Assembly (NCBI RefSeq): GCF_014281965.1
Contig: NZ_JACFTB010000005.1
Coordinates: 372,001 to 436,000 of the forward strand
Length of the DNA: 64,000 bases
DNA from: Rhodococcus sp. BP22
GTDB taxonomy: Bacteria; Actinomycetota; Actinomycetes; Mycobacteriales; Mycobacteriaceae
Reading direction: 5' to 3'
Shown: piece by piece, positions 15,690-23,477 of the stretch
How positions within the stretch are numbered: the first letter of the stretch is position 1
Layout of the letters: each line of letters starts with the position of its first letter
The notes under the pieces: generated by a model
Databases searched by the model: none
Told to the model about the DNA's origin: nothing
Seen by the model: only the letters and a program-made list of their open reading frames with translations
Translations under genes and position numbers: made by a program

Positions 15690-17801
15690 TCACTCCTTTT
15701 GTCCCACCAGTTCGGTACTGCTGGAATCGAATGTGTTCGGCCACCATATCCCCGGGCCGATAAGGGTGAACAGGGCCGGAATGACCAACGTGCGCACCAC
15801 GAAGGTGTCCAGCAGAATGCCGAGGCCGACGATGATTCCCAGCTGAGTGAGTGTGATGAGTGGAAGTACGCCGAGCACGCAGAACACCGCGGCCAGCACG
15901 ATGCCCGCACTCGTAATGACACCACCCGTGGCGCCCACCGCCCGCACGATGGCCGAGCGCGTGCCGTGGCCGGGCGTCTCCTCCCTGGTACGCGTGACGA
16001 GGAAGATCGTGTAGTCGACGCCGAGGGCAACCAAGAAAAGGAAGGCGAACAGCGGAACGTTGTCGTCGAGAGCCGGGAATCCGAAGATGTGCAGGCTCAC
16101 CCAGCTACCGATGCCCAGCGCCGCCAGGGCGCTCAGAACTGTCGTGCCGACGAGCACCAGCGGGGCGACGATGGCGCGCAACAATACGAGCAGCACAGCG
16201 AGAACGACGATCAGAATGGCGGGCACGACGACGAGCCGATCCCTGGCGGCGGCGTCACTGGTGTCGAGGGCTTGGGCGTCACTGCCGCCGACGAGCGCCT
16301 CGGCATCGGGAATGTCCTTCAGCGAACCACGTAGGTCCTCGATGACGGCGAACGCTTCCTCGGATGCGGGCGGCGAGTCGGATACGACGGACCATCGAGT
16401 CAGGCCGGTGCCGGAGTCGGCGCCACGGGTGAACGAGGTGACGGCGTCGTTGCCTGCCAGGACGGACTCGATCTCGGCGGCCGAATCGGTCTTTCCGACC
16501 ACTGTCGTCGGATCGGCGAGACCTGCGGGGAAGTGCTCGGAGAGTGTTTCGAAGCCTTCGACGGATTCGGCGGTCACGCGGAACTGCTCGGTCTGTGACA
16601 AGCCGATCCCAGTTCCGAAAAGAGCACCGGCACAGGCGAGGAGCGCGACGATCGTGATCGACGCCGTGCGTGCCGGATGTCGTGATACTGCGGCGGCGAT
16701 GGAGAACCAGGCCCCCGAGGTGGCGGTATCGCGATCGTCAGGTCCTGGGATGAAGGGCCAGAACAGCTTTCGTCCGAACAATGCCAGCAATGGAGGAAGA
16801 ACGACGAGGACGAACACGGCTGCGACGACCAGGCCTGCTGCCGCGAGTGCACCCAGGCTGCGGGTGCTGGGCAGGATCGCCAGTAGCAGTGTCAGCAATG
16901 CCAGCACGACGGTGGCGTTGCTGGCGAGAATTGCAGGTCCGGCGTGACGGACCGCTCGTGCAAGCGCACGTCGATGATCGGCCTCGGCCCGCAACTCTTC
17001 CCGATATCTCGAAATCAACAGCAACGCGTAGTTCGTACCCGCTCCGAAAACCAGAACGCTGGTGATGCCGGAGGTGGAACCGTCGAACGACAGGCCGGTC
17101 ACCTCGGCGAGTGCCGTTCCGACGGACGTGGCGACGCGATCGCCGAAGCCGATGACGAGGAGCGGAACCAGCCACAGAACAGGCGATCTGTACGTCACGA
17201 TGAGAAGGATCGCGACCACGAGTGCGGTGACCGCGAGGAGGGTGAAGTTGGCGCCGGAGAAGGAGTTCGCAATGTCGGCGCCGAATGCCGGTCCGCCGGT
17301 TACCTGCGCGTCGAGGCCGTCGGGAAGGCCGTCGACGGCAGCAGTGCGCAGCGAGGTGACGAGGTCGTCGAGTGTGAACCCGGACAGCGAACTGTCTATT
17401 GGAACCAGGCCGAGCGTCGCCTTGCCGTCGGGTGCCGGCACGAGCGGAGGCGAAGCGGTGTCGGTGCCCGCGGCGACCGCGGTCCGATCGAGGGCCTGTT
17501 GCGCGGCCGCCAGATCGGCTTCGGACAACGCTTCGCCATCGGATCGACTGACGACGAGTATCGCCGGTGCGGTGTCTGCGCCGGGGAATTGGGTCAACAG
17601 TTCGGTGACCTGGGCGGACTCAGCTGCGGGTGGCACCGAGGACGGTGCGCTTCCGGCCGAGTCGTTCTCGCCGACGAGGGCCATGAACCCTAGCGAGAGC
17701 ACCAGGACGGCAAGCGCGACTGCCCACGACCGGCGTGAGGTGACAATCCGGGCGAATCCGATCCAGAAGCCGTCGTCGCGGCGTGAGCTGTCCACAGGCA
17801 A
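15690..17801 (-). CDS. MMPL-family RND transporter
   Basis: 703-residue inner-membrane transporter with the RND plan: one transmembrane helix near the N-terminus, an extracellular domain (about 50-190), a block of about five helices (190-370), a second extracellular domain (about 400-510) and a last helix block (520-690). FGAGTNYALLLISRYREEL and LGVDYTIFLVTRTREE are the paired TM4/TM10 Asp-Tyr type motifs. Family members move lipids or drugs with the proton gradient. Start TTG 17801 or GTG 17795; no good Shine-Dalgarno. It is divergent from a MarR regulator and followed by a lipocalin. Confidence 0.92.
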   Translation of the reverse strand: MPVDSSRRDDGFWIGFARIVTSRRSWAVALAVLVLSLGFMALVGENDSAGSAPSSVPPAAESAQVTELLTQFPGADTAPAILVVSRSDGEALSEADLAAAQQALDRTAVAAGTDTASPPLVPAPDGKATLGLVPIDSSLSGFTLDDLVTSLRTAAVDGLPDGLDAQVTGGPAFGADIANSFSGANFTLLAVTALVVAILLIVTYRSPVLWLVPLLVIGFGDRVATSVGTALAEVTGLSFDGSTSGITSVLVFGAGTNYALLLISRYREELRAEADHRRALARAVRHAGPAILASNATVVLALLTLLLAILPSTRSLGALAAAGLVVAAVFVLVVLPPLLALFGRKLFWPFIPGPDDRDTATSGAWFSIAAAVSRHPARTASITIVALLACAGALFGTGIGLSQTEQFRVTAESVEGFETLSEHFPAGLADPTTVVGKTDSAAEIESVLAGNDAVTSFTRGADSGTGLTRWSVVSDSPPASEEAFAVIEDLRGSLKDIPDAEALVGGSDAQALDTSDAAARDRLVVVPAILIVVLAVLLVLLRAIVAPLVLVGTTVLSALAALGIGSWVSLHIFGFPALDDNVPLFAFLFLVALGVDYTIFLVTRTREETPGHGTRSAIVRAVGATGGVITSAGIVLAAVFCVLGVLPLITLTQLGIIVGLGILLDTFVVRTLVIPALFTLIGPGIWWPNTFDSSSTELVGQKE

Positions 17802-17805
17802 ACAA

Positions 17806-17820
17806 TCTCACTAACTGAGA
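17806..17820. promoter_or_regulatory. dyad between MMPL and MarR genes
   Basis: TCTCA-CTAAC-TGAGA, 5 nt upstream of the MMPL start and 75 nt upstream of the divergent MarR start. Candidate site for that MarR protein; position on the MMPL 5' end would block its expression. Confidence 0.45.
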
Positions 17821-17894
17821 CATTAATCAACCGGCAAGATCAGCCGCCGGGCGTGCGGATAGTCTGAGCGCATCTTCGAAGAGAGAGGACCGCA

Positions 17895-18371
17895 GTGGCC
17901 GATCGAAGCGAGCTGGAATCGAAAATCTCGTCCGACGTACGTGCGCTGTCCGCTGTCTCCGAGGAGATCGGTCGGGCCTTCGGAGCGCAACACGAACTGC
18001 GACACAACGATTTTCGTGCACTGCTCCTGATCATGGTCGCCGACGTCGAAGGCACGCCGCTGACGACGGGCGAACTCGGCGCTCGGCTCGGGTTATCGTC
18101 CGCAGCCATGACGTACTTGGTCGAGCGGATGATCGAGTCGGGTCATATACGACGAGAAAAAGACGAACGTGACCGTCGAAAAGTGATTCTTCGCTATGCC
18201 GACCACGGCATGGCCGTCGCACGTGAATTCTTCGGTCCGCTCGGTATGCGTACCAATTCCGCGCTTGCCGATGTGCCCGACTCGGATCTTGCTGCGGCTC
18301 ATCGAGTTTTCGTCGCTTTGATCGACTCGATGCGTGCGCATCACGAGGAACTGCTTCCACGAATTACCTGA
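17895..18371 (+). CDS. MarR-family regulator divergent from MMPL
   Basis: 158 residues; helix-turn-helix TTGELGARLGLSSAAMTYLV (about 56-75) and wing REKDERDRRKVILRYADHG (about 85-103). GTG start with GAGAGGA upstream. As the divergent neighbour of the MMPL-lipocalin operon it is the likely repressor of that operon. No fusion or loss of domain seen. Confidence 0.9.
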   Translation: MADRSELESKISSDVRALSAVSEEIGRAFGAQHELRHNDFRALLLIMVADVEGTPLTTGELGARLGLSSAAMTYLVERMIESGHIRREKDERDRRKVILRYADHGMAVAREFFGPLGMRTNSALADVPDSDLAAAHRVFVALIDSMRAHHEELLPRIT

Positions 18372-18557
18372 GATCTCGGTGTTCGATTTGTCTTCACTAT
18401 GCGGGACGGCCCGAGTAACGTAGGGTTGACCGAGGTTGAGCTAACAGCCGTTGTCGGGGGAGACGCCCTGGCTGTCGCAGCCGTTAGCGGAACTTATGTT
18501 CACATTCGACTGTCACCGCTCTCGTACCGTTTCCCTCCCGATCGAAAAGACGATGGG

Positions 18558-19010
18558 ATGGCTATGACTGTTACTCCACGCGGTGTCGAAGACGACGCAA
18601 CCGCACACAACCAAGCCGCAGTGAACACTCACGCCACAGCAGATACTTCGGTGTCCGTGGCTGCTACCGGCGCTATATTTCGAGCCGTACCGTTCGGCTC
18701 GGCCGCGCTCGTTGTCAGCGTGCACGGCGACATCGATATTCGCAGTGCACCGATGCTGGCCGAGTTCGCATCCACCCACATCGACGCGCACCGGCATCTC
18801 GTACTCGACTTGTCCGATGTCGGCTTCTTCGGCATTGCCGGTCTGACCGTGTTCAGCGCCCTCGACAGTGGGACCGAGAAAGCAGGGTCGAGCTGGTCGC
18901 TCGTAGAAGGACACCCGGTACATCGGTTGTTGGAAGCTGCGTCTCTCCAACCTGCCGTGCAGGTTTTCGATCGAGTTGCCGACGCCGTCGAAGCGGCATC
19001 GCAGCGCTAA
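18558..19010 (+). CDS. STAS-domain protein (anti-sigma-factor-antagonist type)
   Basis: 150 residues: a Thr/Ala-rich leader of about 40, then a STAS domain (LVVSVHGDIDIRSAP at about 51-65; VLDLSDVGFFGIAGL at 82-96). In SpoIIAA-like proteins the helix start reads DSSGL and a Ser there is phosphorylated by the anti-sigma kinase; here the same place is FGIAGL, with no Ser. No kinase or sigma gene is adjacent. The ATG at 18558 is chosen (18564 possible). A textbook terminator follows, located inside the convergent gene. Confidence 0.8.
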   Translation: MAMTVTPRGVEDDATAHNQAAVNTHATADTSVSVAATGAIFRAVPFGSAALVVSVHGDIDIRSAPMLAEFASTHIDAHRHLVLDLSDVGFFGIAGLTVFSALDSGTEKAGSSWSLVEGHPVHRLLEAASLQPAVQVFDRVADAVEAASQR

Positions 19011-20608
19011 CGTTCTTCTCGATCTCGGGTGACCAGCTCCATCAAGGAGCTGGTCACCTTTTTTCGTATCCGGCCGAGCGGACCCTGCTGACCCAATGCC
19101 GCCCGCGCGGCGTTCATCCCTGCTGCTCCGTGAACTCCTCCTCCAGGATGCGCAGACGAGCTACCGAGGAACAGTCCCTCGACGACGGTTTCCGAACGTC
19201 CGAGTCCTGGTGTCGGGCGAAAGATCAACTGCTGCTGTAACTGTGCGGTTCCTCCGTTGACTGCGCCGCCGTAGAGATTGCCGTTCTCGGCCATCAGATC
19301 GGACGGACGCTGGACCACCTCGGCAATGATCGACCCGCTGAACCCTGGGGCGTGTTCTTCGAGCACGCCGCGTACCCGGTCGGCGACAGTATCGGCTGAC
19401 GCGTCGTCGGTCACTCCGCGCGGCAAATGCGTGTACGCCCAGGCGCTCTCGGTGCCCGCCGGTGACCTGGAGGCGTCCGCCGTGGTCATCTGCCCGAACA
19501 GCATGAACGGACGTTCCGGGAGAACCCCGGTGGTCAAATCGGCCAACCATCGGACCAGGCCGTCGTCGTCGGCGCCCAGATGCACGGTCCCGGCACCAGA
19601 GAGGCTTGCCGAGCGCCACGGGATGGGGCGGTCGAGGGCGTAATTGACCTTGACCACCGGGGTATCCCATTCGAAGTTGCGGAGATCCTCGTGCACCCGC
19701 CGGGGTACGGCGTCGGCCGGAAGCAAGGAACCGTAGAGCATCGGTGCGGAGACGTCGGCGATGACGGCCCGACGGACGAAGATCGTGTCCCCACCCTTCG
19801 TATGAACCGCTGACACACGTCCGCCGGCGACATCGATGCGATCGACCGGGCTGCCGCAGCGCAGTTCCGCCTTGCCTGCACGGCTCACGAGCGCGTCGGC
19901 GAGCTTGCTCGCGCCACCCGTAGGCACCGGATATCCGACGTCCTGCGCCAACATCGTCAGCAGATAACCCATTGCACCACTGACGGGCGCGTCGGAAGGG
20001 GCGTCACCGTGCATGGCATTGCCCAGCACGAGGCACCTGGCGGCCTCGCTTCGGAAGAGCTCGTGCGCCATGACGCGCGCCGGTAGAGCCATGAACCGTC
20101 CGAACCGCAGGGTATCCGCGGCACCCAAGGCTCTCGCCAACGACGCAGCGGCGCGTACCGGCGGGAACGGTCCGAAGAAGGCGTCGAGCATCGGCTTCCG
20201 GATCTTCGTCCACTGATCGAACAGGTCGAACCAGGCATCGCCGTCGCGACGGTCGTATTCGGCCAGAGCCGCGGCTGTATCGGCGACGTCGTTGTGGACG
20301 ACGGGGGCGGACTCGTCCATCGAGGAGCGTGCGTGGCCGTAGACGGTGGGCGAACGCGACCACCGCAGGCCATGATGCTCGAGGTCGAGTGAGGTCATCA
20401 CGGGCGACGCAGCCCCCAACGGATAGAAGGCACTGAAGAGATCACTGCTGAATCCTGGTATCAGCTCGGCACTGCGGACAGCCCCACCGGCTTCGGGGCC
20501 GGCCTCCAGAATCACTACATCCCAGCCTGCGTCTGCCAGCGCAGCAGCCGCTACGAGTCCGTTGTGTCCGGCGCCGATCACCACGGCGTCCGCGGAGCGA
20601 AGTGTCAT
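19007..20608 (-). CDS. FAD-dependent oxidoreductase, phytoene-desaturase-like
   Basis: 533-residue flavoprotein. The dinucleotide-binding GAGHNG motif is at about 10-15, followed by LEAGPEAGG (37-45) as in CrtI/amine-oxidase superfamily members; GGAVNGGTAQLQQ and GLFLGSSSAHPGGGVHGAAG near the C-terminus are the conserved FAD-contact region. In this subfamily the substrate is often not a carotenoid, so a desaturase or isomerase role is only suggested. ATG 20608 is chosen because similarity starts at the Rossmann strand. The 3' end overlaps the STAS stop by 4 nt (CTAA). Confidence 0.85.
   Translation of the reverse strand: MTLRSADAVVIGAGHNGLVAAAALADAGWDVVILEAGPEAGGAVRSAELIPGFSSDLFSAFYPLGAASPVMTSLDLEHHGLRWSRSPTVYGHARSSMDESAPVVHNDVADTAAALAEYDRRDGDAWFDLFDQWTKIRKPMLDAFFGPFPPVRAAASLARALGAADTLRFGRFMALPARVMAHELFRSEAARCLVLGNAMHGDAPSDAPVSGAMGYLLTMLAQDVGYPVPTGGASKLADALVSRAGKAELRCGSPVDRIDVAGGRVSAVHTKGGDTIFVRRAVIADVSAPMLYGSLLPADAVPRRVHEDLRNFEWDTPVVKVNYALDRPIPWRSASLSGAGTVHLGADDDGLVRWLADLTTGVLPERPFMLFGQMTTADASRSPAGTESAWAYTHLPRGVTDDASADTVADRVRGVLEEHAPGFSGSIIAEVVQRPSDLMAENGNLYGGAVNGGTAQLQQQLIFRPTPGLGRSETVVEGLFLGSSSAHPGGGVHGAAGMNAARAALGQQGPLGRIRKKVTSSLMELVTRDREER
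19028..19064 (+). terminator. intrinsic terminator of the STAS gene
   Basis: Perfect 13-bp stem (GGTGACCAGCTCC), 5-nt loop ATCAA, then six T. It lies within the C-terminal coding sequence of the convergent oxidoreductase, whose residues VTSSLMELVT it encodes on the other strand. Confidence 0.92.
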
Positions 20609-20706
20609 GAGTCCTACGGTACGTCTCGGTGAAAGAAACAACAGTTGTGATGTTTGGCGCTCGGAGACCTGGGCAACCCCTCCAGATGTCGACGAGCAGG
20701 GAAAAT

Positions 20707-21225
20707 ATGCAGACAGACTCGGTGCACGTTGCGGTGTCCGCAGGGGCGCCCGTCGAGGCCGCGCGGGACGCATCCGACTTGGAGCTGGGGGCCGAGCCGA
20801 CCGAGGCCCGGTTCGTCGGTGTACCGAGAGTGGACACCGAATCCGATCCACTCGACGATGCCGGACCTTATGTCGTCGTATCGGTGGATCAACGCGGCGC
20901 CGATATCGACACCTTCGATACCCGGGGCGTAGCGACGAGTTCGGTTACGGTCGAGTCCAGAACTCCGACACGACACCGTGCAGGGGAGAAGACCGTCGCC
21001 GAAATTATCGCCGAAATGTACGACGCGAAAACGGTCGAGCAAATTTTCGTGGTGGGCGTACTCCCCGTGCGTCCACAGCTCGTACAGAGCTTGCCCGCGC
21101 GAATGCTGAACGACGTCATCGAGCTCGAAATCGGTTCGAGGGCAGACGGTTCCGACTCCGATCTCATCCGCTCGGCCGTGCAGGAAGTACGCGAACGAGC
21201 GGTGCTACTTGCGCGAGAGCAGTGA
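20707..21225 (+). CDS. short protein resembling baeRF (Rv2629-type) release-factor-like family
   Basis: 172 residues. The middle (GPYVVVSVDQRGADIDTF) looks like the central strand of bacterial archaeo-eRF1-like proteins, and the C-terminal third (FVVGVLPVRPQLVQSLPARM, then RSAVQEVRERAVLLAREQ) matches their end region. Full-length members are roughly twice as long, so this would be a shortened copy or a distant single-domain relative. The catalytic GGQ-like loop cannot be identified. ATG 20707 has CAGGGA upstream; 20686 and 20629 are possible. Assignment is tentative. Confidence 0.5.
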   Translation: MQTDSVHVAVSAGAPVEAARDASDLELGAEPTEARFVGVPRVDTESDPLDDAGPYVVVSVDQRGADIDTFDTRGVATSSVTVESRTPTRHRAGEKTVAEIIAEMYDAKTVEQIFVVGVLPVRPQLVQSLPARMLNDVIELEIGSRADGSDSDLIRSAVQEVRERAVLLAREQ

Positions 21226-21290
21226 GCGTGGCGCCATGAAAGCTATGGAAGGCGACCAAGTTTCAAAGGATCTTGCTCGCCGCCCGACCG

Positions 21291-23477
21291 TCACATGAGC
21301 TTGGTCGACTCCAGCTCGCGCAACAGCGTTTTGTTGAAATCCATCAATGGTCGCCGAAGCACGAACCCCAGCAGCAGTATCGGCACGATGAACAGCACGA
21401 GCCAACCCAACGACTTCCAGTAGTCACCGTCGTAGACTCCCGCGATCGCTGCGCGGATCGCGTCGACGGCATGCGTCCCGGGTAGGAACGGGCTGATGTT
21501 CTGGAACCATTGTGGGAGCACCTGCAATGGGTATGCGCCCCCGGAACCGGCGATCTGGAAGACGAGTAGAAGTACCGAGAGCGCCTTGCCTGCATTGCCG
21601 AACGCCACGACGAACGTGTAAGTGATCAGTGTGAAGACGAGGGAGATCACCCAGGCGGCAAGTATCAGTAGCCACGGGTGTGCGGGCTCCACCTCGACGA
21701 ACAGGATCAAGCCGACGCTGACGAGTGTGCTCTGCGCGAACCCGACGAGTGCGAAGATCCCGTACCGCCCGATGTAGGTCTGATCGGGAGTCAGCGCCTC
21801 ACCTTCCGGCAGTGCTCCCGCCGGCACATCGACGCGGATCGCCACCGACGCCAGCAGCGCGCCCACCCACAATCCCAGCATCATGTACAGCGGTGTCATC
21901 GCACTACCGAAGCTGGCCACGGCGAACACCGGCACCCGCTCGAGCTGCACGGGTTTCGACAACGAGGCGGCCAGCATCCCCGGGTCGTTGCCGATTGCAT
22001 CGGTGAGTGCGCCGAGGTCTCCCGTGTCGATGGCCTCCGCCAACGCGACTGACAGTCCGTCGAAGCGGTCGGCCGCATCCGTGAGGGAATCAGAGACCGA
22101 CGAGGTCGTCGACTGTGCCTGTGCGAGGCGATCGAGCAGCGAGTCCGTACCGCCGGAAAGTGTCGCCGTAGCAGTGGACAGGTCGTTGCCGACCGTCGCT
22201 ACGCCGTCCTCGATCGAGGACAGAGTGGAGCCGAGGGCATCGAGCTTCGGCCTCAGGCTGGTGTCGTAGGCAGTCTTGGCGCTCTCGATGGCCTCCCTCG
22301 CGTCAGCCACCAGGCCGAGTGCCTCCTGGCGGGCGACGCTCGTGTCGGCGTTGTTGTTTCGCAGTTGCAGCGCTGCGTTCTCGAGGCCATCCTGCAGCGC
22401 CTGCTGTCGCGCAATGGCGTTGTCGAGCCGCGAGACTACGAGGTCGAAGGCGCCCCTGGCGACGTCGGGGATCAGCGGCGCGACAGTGGCCACGGCACTC
22501 TCACGCGTGGAAACATATTGATCGATCTGCGTCTGCACCCGTGCTGCCAACGACTCGACGGTTTCCGCGCTGCTGCTCGATTGGTCATCGAGTGATGCAT
22601 AGATGTCGTCGATACGGTCCGACACCGCTTGATAGCTCTCGTCGCTCGCCGACAGCGCACCGCCGAGAGAACCTGCCGCCGAGGTCAAAGTCGACTTCAG
22701 TGAACGTGCGGCATCTGCACCGCCGCTGATGGCGTCGGAGGCCTGTTTGAGCGCGCGGCCCGAAGACGCGGCCAGGTCCGAGGCGCTTGTCACCAGCGGG
22801 ACGCTCGATGAGATCAGTGCGGTGAAAATATCGGCGGTGCCCGCGCCCGACCGGAGCTGCGCCGCGACCTGACCGATTCCCGCCTCGAGGCGGGACAAGG
22901 CGACCTGGGTGTCGGGGTCGTTCAGTTCCTCGGAGAGCGAGGAGATGATCTGTAGTCCGACTTCACCGAGCGTGGCGGCGAAGGCCGCGTTGATGTTCGT
23001 CGACACCTCGGTCGCGCCCTGCTCGGTGATGTTGGGGGCGAGCGCGTTCTTCTTCTCGTTGGTGTAGTACTCGATCGCGGTCCGCTTACCGCCGTCCTCG
23101 TAGAACGTCATCATGTCGGCGCTGAACTCCGGCGGTAGCACGAGGGCGGCGTAGTACTCTCCCGACCTCGTGCCTTCGATCGCGTCGTCCCGTGAGGTGA
23201 TCACCCAGTTCAAATCGTTGTTCGCCCGCAGCGCGGAGATTGCCTGCTCGCCGATGTTGACGCGCAGCGGGATGAGGTCACTCTGGTACCCCTCATCGGT
23301 GTTGGCCACCGCGACCGTGAGGTTCCTGGTGTTGCCGAACGGGTCCCAGGTGGCGATGACGTTGAACCAGGTGAACAGCGACGGGATCATGACCAGCCCT
23401 GACAGGACGATGATCGCCATCACGTTGTTTGTGCTGCGGCGCAGGTCGCGGCGAACGAGCGTCCATACGTTCCTCAC
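21291..23477 (-). CDS. YhgE/Pip-type ABC-2 membrane protein (first of pair, downstream)
   Basis: 728 residues. One membrane helix near residues 20-40 (IIVLSGLVMIPSLFTWFNVI), a large extracytoplasmic region rich in Ala/Ser/Asp helices with coiled-coil character (about 170-500), and five to six transmembrane segments at the C-terminus (about 510-715). This is the YhgE/Pip plan, shared by phage-infection-protein and type VII secretion-linked membrane proteins, with an ABC-2 permease core. Its ATG overlaps the upstream paralogue's stop by 4 nt. No ATPase gene is adjacent. The substrate is unknown. Confidence 0.85.
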   Translation of the reverse strand: MRNVWTLVRRDLRRSTNNVMAIIVLSGLVMIPSLFTWFNVIATWDPFGNTRNLTVAVANTDEGYQSDLIPLRVNIGEQAISALRANNDLNWVITSRDDAIEGTRSGEYYAALVLPPEFSADMMTFYEDGGKRTAIEYYTNEKKNALAPNITEQGATEVSTNINAAFAATLGEVGLQIISSLSEELNDPDTQVALSRLEAGIGQVAAQLRSGAGTADIFTALISSSVPLVTSASDLAASSGRALKQASDAISGGADAARSLKSTLTSAAGSLGGALSASDESYQAVSDRIDDIYASLDDQSSSSAETVESLAARVQTQIDQYVSTRESAVATVAPLIPDVARGAFDLVVSRLDNAIARQQALQDGLENAALQLRNNNADTSVARQEALGLVADAREAIESAKTAYDTSLRPKLDALGSTLSSIEDGVATVGNDLSTATATLSGGTDSLLDRLAQAQSTTSSVSDSLTDAADRFDGLSVALAEAIDTGDLGALTDAIGNDPGMLAASLSKPVQLERVPVFAVASFGSAMTPLYMMLGLWVGALLASVAIRVDVPAGALPEGEALTPDQTYIGRYGIFALVGFAQSTLVSVGLILFVEVEPAHPWLLILAAWVISLVFTLITYTFVVAFGNAGKALSVLLLVFQIAGSGGAYPLQVLPQWFQNISPFLPGTHAVDAIRAAIAGVYDGDYWKSLGWLVLFIVPILLLGFVLRRPLMDFNKTLLRELESTKLM

